Shown: piece by piece, positions 7,669-16,628 of the stretch
Layout of the letters: each line of letters opens with the position of its first letter
Numbering within the stretch: position 1 is the stretch's first letter
DNA from: JADFNB01 sp036397455
GTDB lineage: Bacteria > Gemmatimonadota > Gemmatimonadetes > Gemmatimonadales > GWC2-71-9
Reading direction: 5' to 3'
Length of the DNA: 64,000 nucleotides
Assembly: GCA_036397455.1 (NCBI GenBank)
Contig: DASWIX010000001.1
Location: 102,475-166,474, forward strand
The notes under the pieces: generated by a model
Database searches by the model: none
Told to the model about the DNA's origin: nothing
What the model saw: only the letters and a program-made list of their open reading frames with translations
Program-made: the position numbers and the translations under genes

Positions 7669-9441
7669 TCACGATGGCGTGTTCCCGGTGGGTCGGTCAG
7701 CGGGTGGTTGCGTCAGTGCGCGACGGATCGCCGCAATCGCCTCGAAGACGAGCCAGAGTTCGAGCACGAAGATCGCCCCGCCGACACCGAGCAGCAGCAC
7801 GTCGTCGTTGGCGGCATAGCGGATCAGGTTGAGGACCATGGCCCAGGTGGTCATCACCAGCAGGAAGAGCATGGGGATGGCCGTGGGCCAGATTCGGCGT
7901 CGCAAGCGATACAGAAACAGCGAGACCACGAGCAAGCTCAGCGCGCCGGTAAGCTGATTGGTCGTGCCGAACAACGGCCAGAGACGCATGCCCCCGGCCC
8001 CCCGATCGAGTCCAAGGGCCAGCAGCGCACAGCTGGTGACCGCGAGACCCGTCGCGAACCACGGACGTCGAGCGATCGGCACGTCGTACTCCGCGCCGAG
8101 TTCCGCAATGATATAGCGCTGCAGCCGCACGCCGGTGTCCATCGTGGTGGCGGCGAACGAAATGACGACCACCGCGGCGAAAATGACAGCCACGTTCGCC
8201 GGGATCCCTATCCCCTGCGCCAACTGCCCCACGCCCGTCACGAACGCCGTGGTGGCGCCCGCCGACGCCCGGGCCCACGTCCCGTAGTGCTCATGCCATC
8301 CGTCGACCCCGACCACCACGGCGAACCCGGCGGTGGTCGCGAGGATGGAGGTCAACGCCAGCGTACCTTCGCCGACTGCACCGCCATACCCGACGTACCG
8401 CGCATCGGTTTCCGTGTTGAGTTGCTTCGACGATGTCCCCGACGCGACCAATCCGTGGAACCCGCTGATGGCTCCGCACGCAATCGTGATGAACAACAGG
8501 GGGAACCAGCTCGGTGCGTCGTCCGGCAGCCGCGTATTGATGGCCGGCGCCACCACGGTCGGATTCGTGACGACGATGCCGAGGAAGATGATGCCCAGGG
8601 CCACGAAGAGCTGATGGCTGTTCACGAAATCACGCGGTTGCAGCAGCAACCATACCGGGAGGACGCTGGCGACGAACGCATAGAGAAACAGGATGATCAC
8701 CCACCCCGCCCGTACGCCGTCGGTGTGCGCCGCCGCCTGGGCCGTCGCACCGTCCCCGCCCGCGGCCAGCACCTGCGCGGCGGTTGGGGCGAAGCCGAAG
8801 AAGTCGGGCAGCGAAAACGGCGCGTATTGGCCCAGCCAGATCATCGCGTACAGCGCCGCCAGCGCCATGAGCGACGGTATGAGGATCCCCACACGCGTCC
8901 GGTAGATCGCGTAGCCCACGATGACGGCGACCACCAGGCTTCCCCAGACGGGCAGGACCGTACCGGGATTAGCCAGCAACAGGTTCGCGATGACGACCGC
9001 GAACACCGCGTTGACCAGCAATAACAGGAAGAAGATGATGAGCAGGAACAGCACCCGCGCGCGGTCGCCGACGATCGACTCCGCCAGGGTGCCAATGGAA
9101 TTCGCCTTGTGCCGGGTCGAGATCCACAGCGTGCCGAAATCGTGTACGGCCCCGGCGAAGATGGTCCCCAGCACGACCCAGAGGAACGCGGGCAGCCACC
9201 CCCAGATGACCGCGATGGCCGGGCCCACGATCGGTGCCGCACCCGCCACGGACGTGAAGTGGTGGCCAAACAGCACGTGCCGATTGGTCGGCACGAAGTC
9301 GACCCCGTCCTCGAACGCGTGTGCGGGCGTGCGAAAATCGGGATCCAGCTGATAGATCCGGTGCGCGATATACCGGGAGTAGAACGCGTAACCGGTCGCG
9401 AACGCCGACAAACCAACAACGAGCAGCGCGATGGAACTCAA
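7669..9441 (-). CDS. cstA: carbon starvation protein A, peptide/pyruvate transporter
   Basis: A 590-residue polytopic membrane protein of the CstA family. Its N-terminal segment FYSRYIAHRIYQLD and the following FGHHFTSVAGAAPIVGPAIA are hallmark CstA sequences. About 16 hydrophobic segments follow. CstA members take up peptides or pyruvate under carbon limitation. The length is shorter than E. coli CstA (about 700) but usual for the short subgroup. No regulatory CRP-like site is obvious. It is the gene after the ArsA-type ATPase, 50 bases downstream, on the same strand. Confidence 0.9.
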   Translation of the reverse strand: MSSIALLVVGLSAFATGYAFYSRYIAHRIYQLDPDFRTPAHAFEDGVDFVPTNRHVLFGHHFTSVAGAAPIVGPAIAVIWGWLPAFLWVVLGTIFAGAVHDFGTLWISTRHKANSIGTLAESIVGDRARVLFLLIIFFLLLLVNAVFAVVIANLLLANPGTVLPVWGSLVVAVIVGYAIYRTRVGILIPSLMALAALYAMIWLGQYAPFSLPDFFGFAPTAAQVLAAGGDGATAQAAAHTDGVRAGWVIILFLYAFVASVLPVWLLLQPRDFVNSHQLFVALGIIFLGIVVTNPTVVAPAINTRLPDDAPSWFPLLFITIACGAISGFHGLVASGTSSKQLNTETDARYVGYGGAVGEGTLALTSILATTAGFAVVVGVDGWHEHYGTWARASAGATTAFVTGVGQLAQGIGIPANVAVIFAAVVVISFAATTMDTGVRLQRYIIAELGAEYDVPIARRPWFATGLAVTSCALLALGLDRGAGGMRLWPLFGTTNQLTGALSLLVVSLFLYRLRRRIWPTAIPMLFLLVMTTWAMVLNLIRYAANDDVLLLGVGGAIFVLELWLVFEAIAAIRRALTQPPADRPTGNTPS

Positions 9442-9491
9442 GCCGTCCTCCAGGTCATGGCGTCCCGGCCAATGTAGGCGCCGAGACCAGG

Positions 9492-10454
9492 CTACGCCTC
9501 CCCTGTCCCAGCGCGGGCGGCCAAGTCCCGCAACATCGTGATCCCAACGACATCCGCCTCCTGCAGCGGGACGTACACGATCTCGTGGCGCCCGAACGCC
9601 GTGCGGATCCGCTCCAGATAGGCCCGCTCGCGGGCGCGCCGTCTGGCCATGAAGTCTCCCGCGGCTTCGGCCGGCAGGACCCGGTTGACCATCACCGCCC
9701 CGACCGGAATCCCGTGCCGCTCGAGTGCTTGGACCGCCCGCTCCGTTTCCAGGATCGGCAGCCGTTCCGGAACGACCACGAACACGAACGCTGTCTGCGC
9801 CGTATCGGTCAGGCGCGTTCGGGCGGCGGCAAACCGTGCCCGGCGCCGCTCGAGCGCGTCGAGCACCGCATCCCGTTCACCCGCGTCGCCCGCTGCTGCG
9901 CCCGCGACGCTCCGCCACATGCGTCCGAGGGCGTTGACCCGTTTGCGCCGGCCGATTAACGCCTGCATCCACACGTGCATCTGTTCCGGTAACGCGAGCA
10001 ATCGCAGCGTGTGGCCGAGCGGTGCCGTATCGAAGACGAGCCGATCGTAGTCGTCCCCGTCGCGCTCGAGGATCTGGGCGAAGCGATCGAACAACGCCGA
10101 TTCCTCGGCGCCGGGCGTCACCCGCGCGATGTCGATCTGTCGCTCGACCTCCGCCAGCAGCCGCGGCGATGTCGTTTCGGCGATCCGCCGCTTGACGTCG
10201 GCAATGTAGCGGTCGGCTTCCTGCGCGGGGTCGATCTCGATGGCCCGCAGGTTAGGCACCACGTCGCGGGCATCGCCGTCGAGCGCACACTGGAGAATAT
10301 CGCCGGTGGAGTGGGCGGGATCGGTCGACACCAGCAAGGTCCGTTCGCCTCGATCGGCCGACGCGACCGCGTAGGCCGCCGCCAACGTCGTCTTGCCGAC
10401 CCCGCCCTTCCCGCCGAAGAAGACGATACGGCGCCCGGCGAGCCGCGAGAGCAT
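9492..10454 (-). CDS. ArsA/GET3-family ATPase
   Basis: A 320-residue single-domain ATPase of the ArsA/TRC40 family. The deviant P-loop GGKGGVGKTT lies at residues 14-23, STDPAHST follows as switch I, and the switch II region is FDTAPLGHTLRLL. Family members drive arsenite export or insert tail-anchored proteins; many bacterial ones have no known client. There are no arsR, arsB or arsC genes nearby, so arsenic resistance is unlikely. A small Cys-Cys-ended protein is encoded seven bases upstream and is the best candidate partner. Confidence 0.85.
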   Translation of the reverse strand: MLSRLAGRRIVFFGGKGGVGKTTLAAAYAVASADRGERTLLVSTDPAHSTGDILQCALDGDARDVVPNLRAIEIDPAQEADRYIADVKRRIAETTSPRLLAEVERQIDIARVTPGAEESALFDRFAQILERDGDDYDRLVFDTAPLGHTLRLLALPEQMHVWMQALIGRRKRVNALGRMWRSVAGAAAGDAGERDAVLDALERRRARFAAARTRLTDTAQTAFVFVVVPERLPILETERAVQALERHGIPVGAVMVNRVLPAEAAGDFMARRRARERAYLERIRTAFGRHEIVYVPLQEADVVGITMLRDLAARAGTGEA

Positions 10455-10461
10455 CAGCCGG

Positions 10462-10731
10462 TCAGCAGCACCGGAATCCCCCCGCCGGCGCGTGCGGCAT
10501 GCCCATGCGGAGGTGCCACTGATGAAACTGGTCGATCAGTTCGGGATACAGTTCCAGCGTGTAGAACGCGATCGGGTTGGGGACGCCAAGCAGGTCGGCA
10601 AAACCAAGCAGAAGGAACAGGTCGCGTTGCCGCAGATACTCCCGGTGAACCTGCGACCGGTAAGGGGCGACGAAGACGCCTTCGTAGATGTCCCGCGCCG
10701 CGCGCAGTCTGGCCCGCAGGCGTTCCATCAT
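10462..10731 (-). CDS. small Cys-Cys-terminated protein (cory-CC-star-like)
   Basis: An 89-residue protein ending Arg-Cys-Cys-stop. The middle is conserved-looking and hydrophobic: LFLLLGFADLLGVPNP, then FYTLELYPELIDQFHQWH. From memory, this arrangement with an invariant terminal Cys pair matches a small family NCBI names cory-CC-star, commonly found beside ArsA-type ATPases; I cannot confirm that here. ATG 10731 overlaps the DUF885 stop as ATGA and the ArsA-type gene starts seven bases after its stop, so the three are coupled. The Cys pair could bind a metal or metalloid, or serve as a C-terminal targeting tag. Confidence 0.65.
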   Translation of the reverse strand: MMERLRARLRAARDIYEGVFVAPYRSQVHREYLRQRDLFLLLGFADLLGVPNPIAFYTLELYPELIDQFHQWHLRMGMPHAPAGGFRCC

Positions 10732-12335
10732 CCCAATCCCATGCCCCATCGCATCAGACTGACGGGTAACCCACCGTACGCGAGCACGGCATCGTGGAAC
10801 CGGCGCAACGAGTAGTCCGGGCCGGCGGCGCGCTGGAAGTCGTCCCGCAACGCTCGGAGTTCGCGCCGGCCGACCGCATAGGCGAGTTGATACGCCGGTT
10901 CCGCGCAGTAACGGCGCACCTCGGCCAGCGCGTGCCCGTGCGCGAAGTGCACATGGTGCTCGAGCAACCGCACGGCTTCATCGAAACCGATGGACCCCGT
11001 GTGTAACCCGACGTCGAGCACGACGCGAACGGCACGCCACAGCAGCGCGACGCGCTGAAGGAAGTGTTCCTCCGTCGACCGGTAGAACCCCTGCTCGCCC
11101 ATCATTTCCTCGCAGTAGAGCGCCCATCCCTCCACGCTGACCGGAGTGCTCAATAGTCGCCGTATCGTCCGGGGTTGGGCCTGCGCATTCAGGAACTGCA
11201 AGTGATGTCCCGGATACCCTTCGTGCAACGCGGTGGACGGTATCTCATGCACGCAATGGTCACGCAGCCCTTGCTCCCGTTCCTCGGCCCCGGTCCCATC
11301 GGGCGGCGATACGTAGAACCACCCGGTGCGGTCGGCGGAGAATGCACCCGGTGGCTGATAGGCCGCAAATGGAATCAGCGGTTGCAGAAACGGCGGCGTG
11401 GCAATGACGTCCAGGGCCCCATCCGGGATCGCGGCCAGGTCGCGCTCCGCCACGAACAGGCGGGCGCGTTCCATTTCCAACGCGTAGGTCCCCACCAGAT
11501 CCTCGACGGAGGGATGGTCACCGCGGAGGCGGTCCAGCAGGTCCGGCCACGCCGTTCCCGGCGCGATGTCCTCCGCCATCGACGCCAGCTCAACCTCCAC
11601 CTGTTCCACCAGCTTCCGACCGTACCGCATCAACTCGGTGGCGGTAGGCTGCAAGGCATGTTGAAACCGCAGCCGGTAGTTGAAGGCATCCGCGCCGATG
11701 GCAAAATCGTCCGTGGCCGTCTCGGTCAGGTCGGTCGTGAGCGCGTCGTCGAAGTGCCGGAGCGCGTCGCGCGCATCCGCGCACGCAGCGTCAAACGTCT
11801 CGTCGTCCGCCGGGCGCAGGTGCTTCGCGACCTCATCGATCAATGCCCGTCCGCCACCGCCGATACCCCGGGCGACGTCGATGAACACGCGCGGGCAGCG
11901 GTCCAGCGTCTCGCGGGCCCGTTCGAGAAATCCGGGTACGAGCCGCAGTCGTTCCGCCGCGGCCGCGGCCCGGTCCGTTATCGGCCGGTCCCGCGCCGCC
12001 AGCATCTGGTACAACCCTTCAAGTACGTGCGACAGCCAGAAGCCCGGATCGCGCTGGTGCGGTCGCTCAACCGTGAAGTAATGGACCGTAAAGCGGATCT
12101 CGTTCAGCAACGCGGTCCGATCGATTTCGTCGTCGAGCGCGTCGAGGTCGAACGCCTCGATCGCCGCCGCCAGCGCCCGCAGCGCGGCGGCGTGCTCCCC
12201 GACCTCCCCGTCCGTAAACGACCCTAGGCGCCCGTCGTGCGCGACCAGTCCGGCCGCCGAGGCGTCGACCGGATTCAAGTGCCATCGCAGGTCGAGGTAG
12301 GATGTGGTGAGTTGCTCGAGGCTAGTGGACGCCAT
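10728..12335 (-). CDS. DUF885-family metallopeptidase-like protein
   Basis: A 535-residue DUF885 protein. The diagnostic HEGYPGHHLQ motif lies near residue 375 and is the presumed zinc site. The flanking segments ALYCEEMMGEQG and the C-terminal FHDAVLAYGGLPVSLMRW are typical of the family. DUF885 proteins are putative peptidases, and many are secreted. No signal peptide is seen here, so this one is probably cytoplasmic. ATG 12335 lies inside the 3' end of the LeuA-like gene (14-base overlap). Length is normal for the family. Confidence 0.85.
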   Translation of the reverse strand: MASTSLEQLTTSYLDLRWHLNPVDASAAGLVAHDGRLGSFTDGEVGEHAAALRALAAAIEAFDLDALDDEIDRTALLNEIRFTVHYFTVERPHQRDPGFWLSHVLEGLYQMLAARDRPITDRAAAAAERLRLVPGFLERARETLDRCPRVFIDVARGIGGGGRALIDEVAKHLRPADDETFDAACADARDALRHFDDALTTDLTETATDDFAIGADAFNYRLRFQHALQPTATELMRYGRKLVEQVEVELASMAEDIAPGTAWPDLLDRLRGDHPSVEDLVGTYALEMERARLFVAERDLAAIPDGALDVIATPPFLQPLIPFAAYQPPGAFSADRTGWFYVSPPDGTGAEEREQGLRDHCVHEIPSTALHEGYPGHHLQFLNAQAQPRTIRRLLSTPVSVEGWALYCEEMMGEQGFYRSTEEHFLQRVALLWRAVRVVLDVGLHTGSIGFDEAVRLLEHHVHFAHGHALAEVRRYCAEPAYQLAYAVGRRELRALRDDFQRAAGPDYSLRRFHDAVLAYGGLPVSLMRWGMGLG

Positions 12336-13560
12336 CAGCCGGCGACAGCAACGCGTGGCATTCGTCGTCGGAAAGCACGCGATCGGCGTGTTTGGCGGCG
12401 TCGAACAAGGTCTCGCAGAAGCTGTCGTTCGCCGAATCGTAGCCGTGCTCGTCCAGCCAGCATTTGACGTTGGACAGTCCGGATACCGGCGAGATCTCGA
12501 TCCGCTGGCCGGCCCCGAACGCCGCGGCCGGTACGCTCGAATAGACCCGATCGGCGAGCCAGTCGTCCCCTTTGCGGCGCGCCTTGATGATGGCGGCGGC
12601 GTGCACGCCGGTGCCGGTACGGAAGGCGTCGGCGCCCATGACCGGGTAGTTGGCGGGCAGCGGTACACCAATCGTCGTCGCCGCGAGGTCGCAATACTCC
12701 CGCAACCGGGCGACCCCGTGGGGATGCGCGCCGAGCAGGTAGAGGTTGACGATGAGCAGATCCATCTCGGCGTTCCCGACCCGTTCGCCCACCCCGAGCG
12801 CCGTGGCGTGCACCCGATCGACGCCGGCCTCGATGGCCGCGAGGCAGTTGATCACGCCCATCCCGCGATCGCGATGCCCGTGCCAATCGATCTTCACGTC
12901 CTCACCGGAAGGCGCGACGATCTCATCCCGCACGAACTGCACCAGGCGCCGCACGCCACTCGGCACCGCGTGACCGACCGTGTCCGCCAGGCAGATCCGG
13001 CGCGCACCGCAACGAATGGCGGCCCCGTACAGGGCTTTCAGCGTCTCGGGTCGGGCACGCGTCGTATCCTCCGTCACGTACATCACCGGAAGCCCCTCGC
13101 CGACGGCGAAGGTGACGGCGTCCTCGGACACGGCCAGCATCTTGTCGAGTGTCCAATCCTCCGCGTATTGACGGATCGGTGACGACCCAATGAACGTCGC
13201 CGCCTCGATCGCGATCCCGACGTCCTGTGAAATCCGCACAATCGGTTCGATGTCCGCCCGTACGGTCCGGGCGGCACAGTTGGGAACGATGGGCAGGCGC
13301 TGGTCGGCGATCTCGCGTGCCAGCGCCTCCACCGACTCGACCACCCGTGGGCCCGCCCCCGGCAACCCCAGATCCGCCGCGACGATGCCCAGGTCCGCCA
13401 TCAGATGGAGCAGCCGACGCTTCACTTCGATCGGCGGATCGACCGCCGAAGGCGACTGCAATCCGTCCCGCAAGGTCTCATCGTTGAGATCGACCTTGGC
13501 GCGTGCCCAATCGAATTGTGTATCGACGTTCCAGTCGAAAACCAATTCCGCTTCGTTCAT
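12322..13560 (-). CDS. LeuA/homocitrate-synthase-like protein
   Basis: A 412-residue HMGL-like TIM-barrel enzyme. DETLRDGLQSPSA (residues 27-39) is the first catalytic motif and supplies Arg and Asp. The metal site is DWHGHRDRGMG, where canonical synthases have HxHND, so the His pair is kept but Asn is replaced by Arg. GVGERVGNAEM matches the LeuA signature. Condensation of acetyl-CoA with a 2-oxoacid is expected. The LeuA regulatory domain (about 130 residues) is absent. The set of leu or lys genes is not nearby, so the physiological product is open. Confidence 0.75.
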   Translation of the reverse strand: MNEAELVFDWNVDTQFDWARAKVDLNDETLRDGLQSPSAVDPPIEVKRRLLHLMADLGIVAADLGLPGAGPRVVESVEALAREIADQRLPIVPNCAARTVRADIEPIVRISQDVGIAIEAATFIGSSPIRQYAEDWTLDKMLAVSEDAVTFAVGEGLPVMYVTEDTTRARPETLKALYGAAIRCGARRICLADTVGHAVPSGVRRLVQFVRDEIVAPSGEDVKIDWHGHRDRGMGVINCLAAIEAGVDRVHATALGVGERVGNAEMDLLIVNLYLLGAHPHGVARLREYCDLAATTIGVPLPANYPVMGADAFRTGTGVHAAAIIKARRKGDDWLADRVYSSVPAAAFGAGQRIEISPVSGLSNVKCWLDEHGYDSANDSFCETLFDAAKHADRVLSDDECHALLSPADGVH

Positions 13561-13664
13561 GAACCTAGGATGCCCGGAAGCCAGTGCGGCGTCAAGCGGG
13601 ACACCGGCCTCCGTTCCCCGTACCATCCGGTTCGGGAACGACCGCCGTGTTCCAACCGCACATC

Positions 13665-14474
13665 TCACGATCGTTCGCGGACGAGGTAGAGCTGCGCGAT
13701 CCGTTTCGTCCCGTCGGACACGGTGACCGGAATGGGTGCGCGCCGGTAGCCCTCTCCCTCGAAGACGTCGAGCCGCTCCCACGCGCCGGGAAGGTCCGCC
13801 GACGTCAACAGGGTCACGGGAATCCGGTCCCCGTCGGGATGCCACACCAGGCCCGGGAAGCCGTAGGTCATCCCCCATCCCTCGGGGTGCAGTCGTCCGT
13901 AGACTGAGCCCTGCTCCCAGGAACCCCGGAGGGATGCGACCACCCGGTGATTGGCCGCCCCGGGTGCGAGCGAGCCGTAGACCGCCAGGCGGGTGGGGAC
14001 CGGATGGGGCCCGCTCAACTCGTGGCAATCGAGCAGGTCGACCTCTCTGCCCAGCACCTTCTTATAGGCCAGGAGCTGGTCACGCGCCATCACCGGGACG
14101 GTGACCCCAAAGACTCGGACCGGCGTGGCCCGGTCAAAGGCCACCGCCGCGGCATTCCACGGCGCGGACGGCCCGCGCCGGAACCGGGCACTGTCCGCGC
14201 CACCCAACTCGATGGCCTGCCCTTCGTGCGTGACCGCCAGGCACGCGACGTCCCAGTGGTCACTCACCACACGGGACGGTGCGCCCGCCGCGTACGGCGT
14301 CAGCGCGTCATGCAAAGCGGCGAGGACCTCATCGGGAACGTAGAAATCGAGGTCGACCACGGGGCGCGTCGCACCGTATGCGCGCGCGGCCGCGCCCCCG
14401 ACCAGCTGGAACGGCACAGCGGCACCACGCAACCGGCGCACAATCCAGTCAAACGTACGTGCAATCGACGCCAT
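13665..14474 (-). CDS. nucleotidyltransferase-like / gamma-glutamylcyclotransferase-like fusion
   Basis: A 269-residue two-domain protein. Residues about 1-160 resemble a nucleotidyltransferase of the MNT/AbiEii sort: FQLVGGAAARAYGA, then VVDLDFYVPDE with the Asp pair. Residues about 162-269 form a GGCT/AIG2-like domain: VYGSLAPG at its start and the acidic DVFEGEGYRR, where the family places its catalytic Glu. GGCT domains form 5-oxoproline from gamma-glutamyl amines. The boundary is clean and there is no frameshift, so the fusion seems genuine. I do not know a characterised protein with this layout. Confidence 0.7.
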   Translation of the reverse strand: MASIARTFDWIVRRLRGAAVPFQLVGGAAARAYGATRPVVDLDFYVPDEVLAALHDALTPYAAGAPSRVVSDHWDVACLAVTHEGQAIELGGADSARFRRGPSAPWNAAAVAFDRATPVRVFGVTVPVMARDQLLAYKKVLGREVDLLDCHELSGPHPVPTRLAVYGSLAPGAANHRVVASLRGSWEQGSVYGRLHPEGWGMTYGFPGLVWHPDGDRIPVTLLTSADLPGAWERLDVFEGEGYRRAPIPVTVSDGTKRIAQLYLVRERS

Positions 14475-14600
14475 GAAACCGGCCGGTCAGCGTTGGCTGG
14501 TGACGTACCAGAAGATCTCGACATGGCGACCCCCACCTCGTCACCGGCGGGATGGTCGATCTACCGGCGCGCCGTGGGCTGCATCATCCTGCCGTCCGTA

Positions 14601-15581
14601 TCACGGCGCGGCGCCGACCTCGTCGCGGGTAACCACCATTCGCTCGTGCGTCTGGCCCCGCACGGTGGCGCCCGCACCCACCAGGGTGTGACGCAGCGTG
14701 GACGCGACGACCTGCGCGCCGGCACCGACGATCACATGCTCGAGTATGCTGTCGCTGATCGACGCGTCGCGCTCGATCGTCACGTTCGGCCCGATCGAAC
14801 AGCGCGCGAGCCGTGCGCCCGGCTCCACACGGACCGGTTCGATCACCGTCACACCGGAGGCGGTCGGCGGCAGGGCCCTGCCCGTCCGCAACAGATGCAG
14901 GTTCGTCTCGAGCAGCGTGTCCACCTTGCCGCAATCATACCAGCCGGTGACCTCGGCGGTCTTGATGCGGCGCCCGTGGTCGATCATGTGTTGGAACGCG
15001 GACGTCAGGAACCACTCGCCGTTCTGCTGCGCCTGGGCCAGCGTCCGCTCGACGCCTTCGTAGAGCGCCTGCCAGTCTCGCATGAAGTACAGTCCGATGT
15101 TCGCCAGCCTGGAAATCGGGTCCGACGGTTTCTCGACGATCCGCGTCATGTACCCGTCCCCGTCGGTGACCACCACGCCAAACCGCTGGTAGTCCTCGAC
15201 CTCCTTCGCCCAGATAATACCATCCGCGTCCGCATGGTTCACGAGCGACAGGTCCGCGTCGAACAACGTGTCCACGAAGACGATCAGCACGGGGCAGTCG
15301 ACGAAGGGCCGCGCAAGGGCGATCGCGCCGGCCGTTCCGTCCTGCACGCGCTGCTCGATGAACCGTGCCGGTTGGGTGTAGTGGGCTCGGACATGTGCTT
15401 CGACCTGCTCCTTCAGGTGACCGGTGATGAAGATGAGTTCCTCGATGTCCAGCCCCGCGAGCGTGTCCATCACGTAGTCCATGACCGGTCGTCCGGCAAC
15501 CGTGACAAGCGGTTTCGGCACCTGCTTGGTGAGGGGCAGGAGTCGCGTTCCCTTCCCGGCGAGCGGAATGATGACCTTCAC
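14601..15581 (-). CDS. sugar-phosphate nucleotidyltransferase with C-terminal left-handed beta-helix
   Basis: A 326-residue protein. The N-terminal 240 residues are a sugar-1-phosphate nucleotidyltransferase: GKGTRLLPLTKQVPKPL (residues 9-25) is the nucleotide and catalytic loop, and FVDTLFD carries the metal Asp. The rest shows hexapeptide periodicity (VRVEPGARLARCSIGPNV, then AGAQVV) as in LbH domains of GlmU-like or RmlA-like enzymes. The activated sugar is not determinable. The start is GTG 15581, overlapping the cupin gene's stop as GTGA. The cupin partner suggests nucleotide-sugar supply. Confidence 0.83.
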   Translation of the reverse strand: MKVIIPLAGKGTRLLPLTKQVPKPLVTVAGRPVMDYVMDTLAGLDIEELIFITGHLKEQVEAHVRAHYTQPARFIEQRVQDGTAGAIALARPFVDCPVLIVFVDTLFDADLSLVNHADADGIIWAKEVEDYQRFGVVVTDGDGYMTRIVEKPSDPISRLANIGLYFMRDWQALYEGVERTLAQAQQNGEWFLTSAFQHMIDHGRRIKTAEVTGWYDCGKVDTLLETNLHLLRTGRALPPTASGVTVIEPVRVEPGARLARCSIGPNVTIERDASISDSILEHVIVGAGAQVVASTLRHTLVGAGATVRGQTHERMVVTRDEVGAAP

Positions 15582-15928
15582 GACACCCTCCCGTATCGGT
15601 CCTGGAGTCGCACGACGTCGTCGAGTTCCGGCGTCGACGCCTCGAGCAGATCGGCGGGCGTGACCGCCTCCATTTGATGAACCGTGCCCGGCGTGACGTG
15701 GTACCCGTCACCCGGGGACATCGGTATTTCCCGCAAGTCCTCGCCCACCTTGACGCGAAAGACGATCGTACCGGAAAGCACGTACAGCGTTTCATCCTTC
15801 CGCTCGTGATATTGCAGGCTGAGCAGGTGGCCCGGCTCGATGTGCAGGATCTTGCCGACATAGCGGTCCGTCCGAGCCCAGATCAGTTCGTAGCCCCACG
15901 GCTTCAGAACCCGATACGGGATATCCAT
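15578..15928 (-). CDS. cupin, mannose-6-phosphate-isomerase type II-like
   Basis: A 116-residue single cupin barrel. The opening RVLKPWGYELIWA and LSLQYHERKDETLYVLSG are what one sees in the C-terminal isomerase half of bifunctional mannose-1-phosphate guanylyltransferases. Metal ligands expected from the family are present (H41, E46 region and H87 in GTVHQME). It is translationally coupled on both sides: ATG 15928 overlaps the ferredoxin stop, and its stop overlaps the nucleotidyltransferase start. Together these two genes look like a split version of the bifunctional mannose enzyme, though the sugar is not proven. Confidence 0.8.
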   Translation of the reverse strand: MDIPYRVLKPWGYELIWARTDRYVGKILHIEPGHLLSLQYHERKDETLYVLSGTIVFRVKVGEDLREIPMSPGDGYHVTPGTVHQMEAVTPADLLEASTPELDDVVRLQDRYGRVS

Positions 15929-16500
15929 CAGCGCTCCGTCAAGTGTAGTTCCAATGAGGATGGGAGTGTCGGGCAGGCGCGCACACACACGCCGCATCCG
16001 ACACATCCTTCCGCCTTGATGACCGGCCGGCCCGCGTCGTCCGCCGCAATCGCGACGTCGCCCACGGGGCACACCCGAACGCAGATCCCACATTCGAGAC
16101 CCTCGAACGCGATGCACCGCTCCGGGTGCAGCTCCAGGCGGGCCATCGCGTAGCCGTCCCAGCGGTTGGGAGGCGGCACCAGCGCGCCCGTCGGACACGC
16201 CGTCGCGCAGGGTATATCGATGCATACCGTGCAGGGCTGGATCCTGGGCTCGATGAACGGCGTGCCCGCCGCCAGCCCCGCTCGGGCCGGCGCCTTGACG
16301 ATCGCGTTGGCCGGACACACGTCGACACACGCGTCGCAGCGGGTGCACTTCGCGAGAAAGGAGACCTCATCGATCGCGCCCGGCGGCCGAAAGTACTGGT
16401 CGACCACCACGCGCCGTTCGGTGCGGACCGCCACCTCGCGCGCGAGCCGACCCAGGGTCTCGCGAAAAAACGCCCGCCGGTCCCCTTCCGAATCGATCAC
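15928..16500 (-). CDS. NapG/NapF-like polyferredoxin
   Basis: A 190-residue protein with four cysteine clusters: CTRCDACVDVCP, CTVCIDIPCATACP, CIAFEGLECGICVRVCP and CVGCGVCVRACP. This is enough for four [4Fe-4S] centres, as in MauM/NapG-type electron carriers. There is no signal peptide, so it is cytoplasmic like NapF. I prefer GTG 16500, with GGGAG eight bases upstream and the family's RRAFFRETLGRLA following; GTG 16533 would add 11 residues. No nap or mau genes are adjacent, so the electron donor is unknown. Confidence 0.82.
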   Translation of the reverse strand: MIDSEGDRRAFFRETLGRLAREVAVRTERRVVVDQYFRPPGAIDEVSFLAKCTRCDACVDVCPANAIVKAPARAGLAAGTPFIEPRIQPCTVCIDIPCATACPTGALVPPPNRWDGYAMARLELHPERCIAFEGLECGICVRVCPVGDVAIAADDAGRPVIKAEGCVGCGVCVRACPTLPSSLELHLTER

Positions 16501-16628
16501 GCCGAACGCTCCCGGACGATTACCATCACACACCTACCCGCCTCGTGTCAGCTTGAGGAGAAAGGTACAGCGACCCGCGTTGCCACGGCGAGCGCCGGGC
16601 ACGCGTGCATCGCGTGTATACTTCAACG

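Noticed and set aside
9492..10454. Arsenic resistance operon
   Set aside because: Only the ATPase resembles ArsA; no transporter, reductase or regulator of arsenic systems is present.
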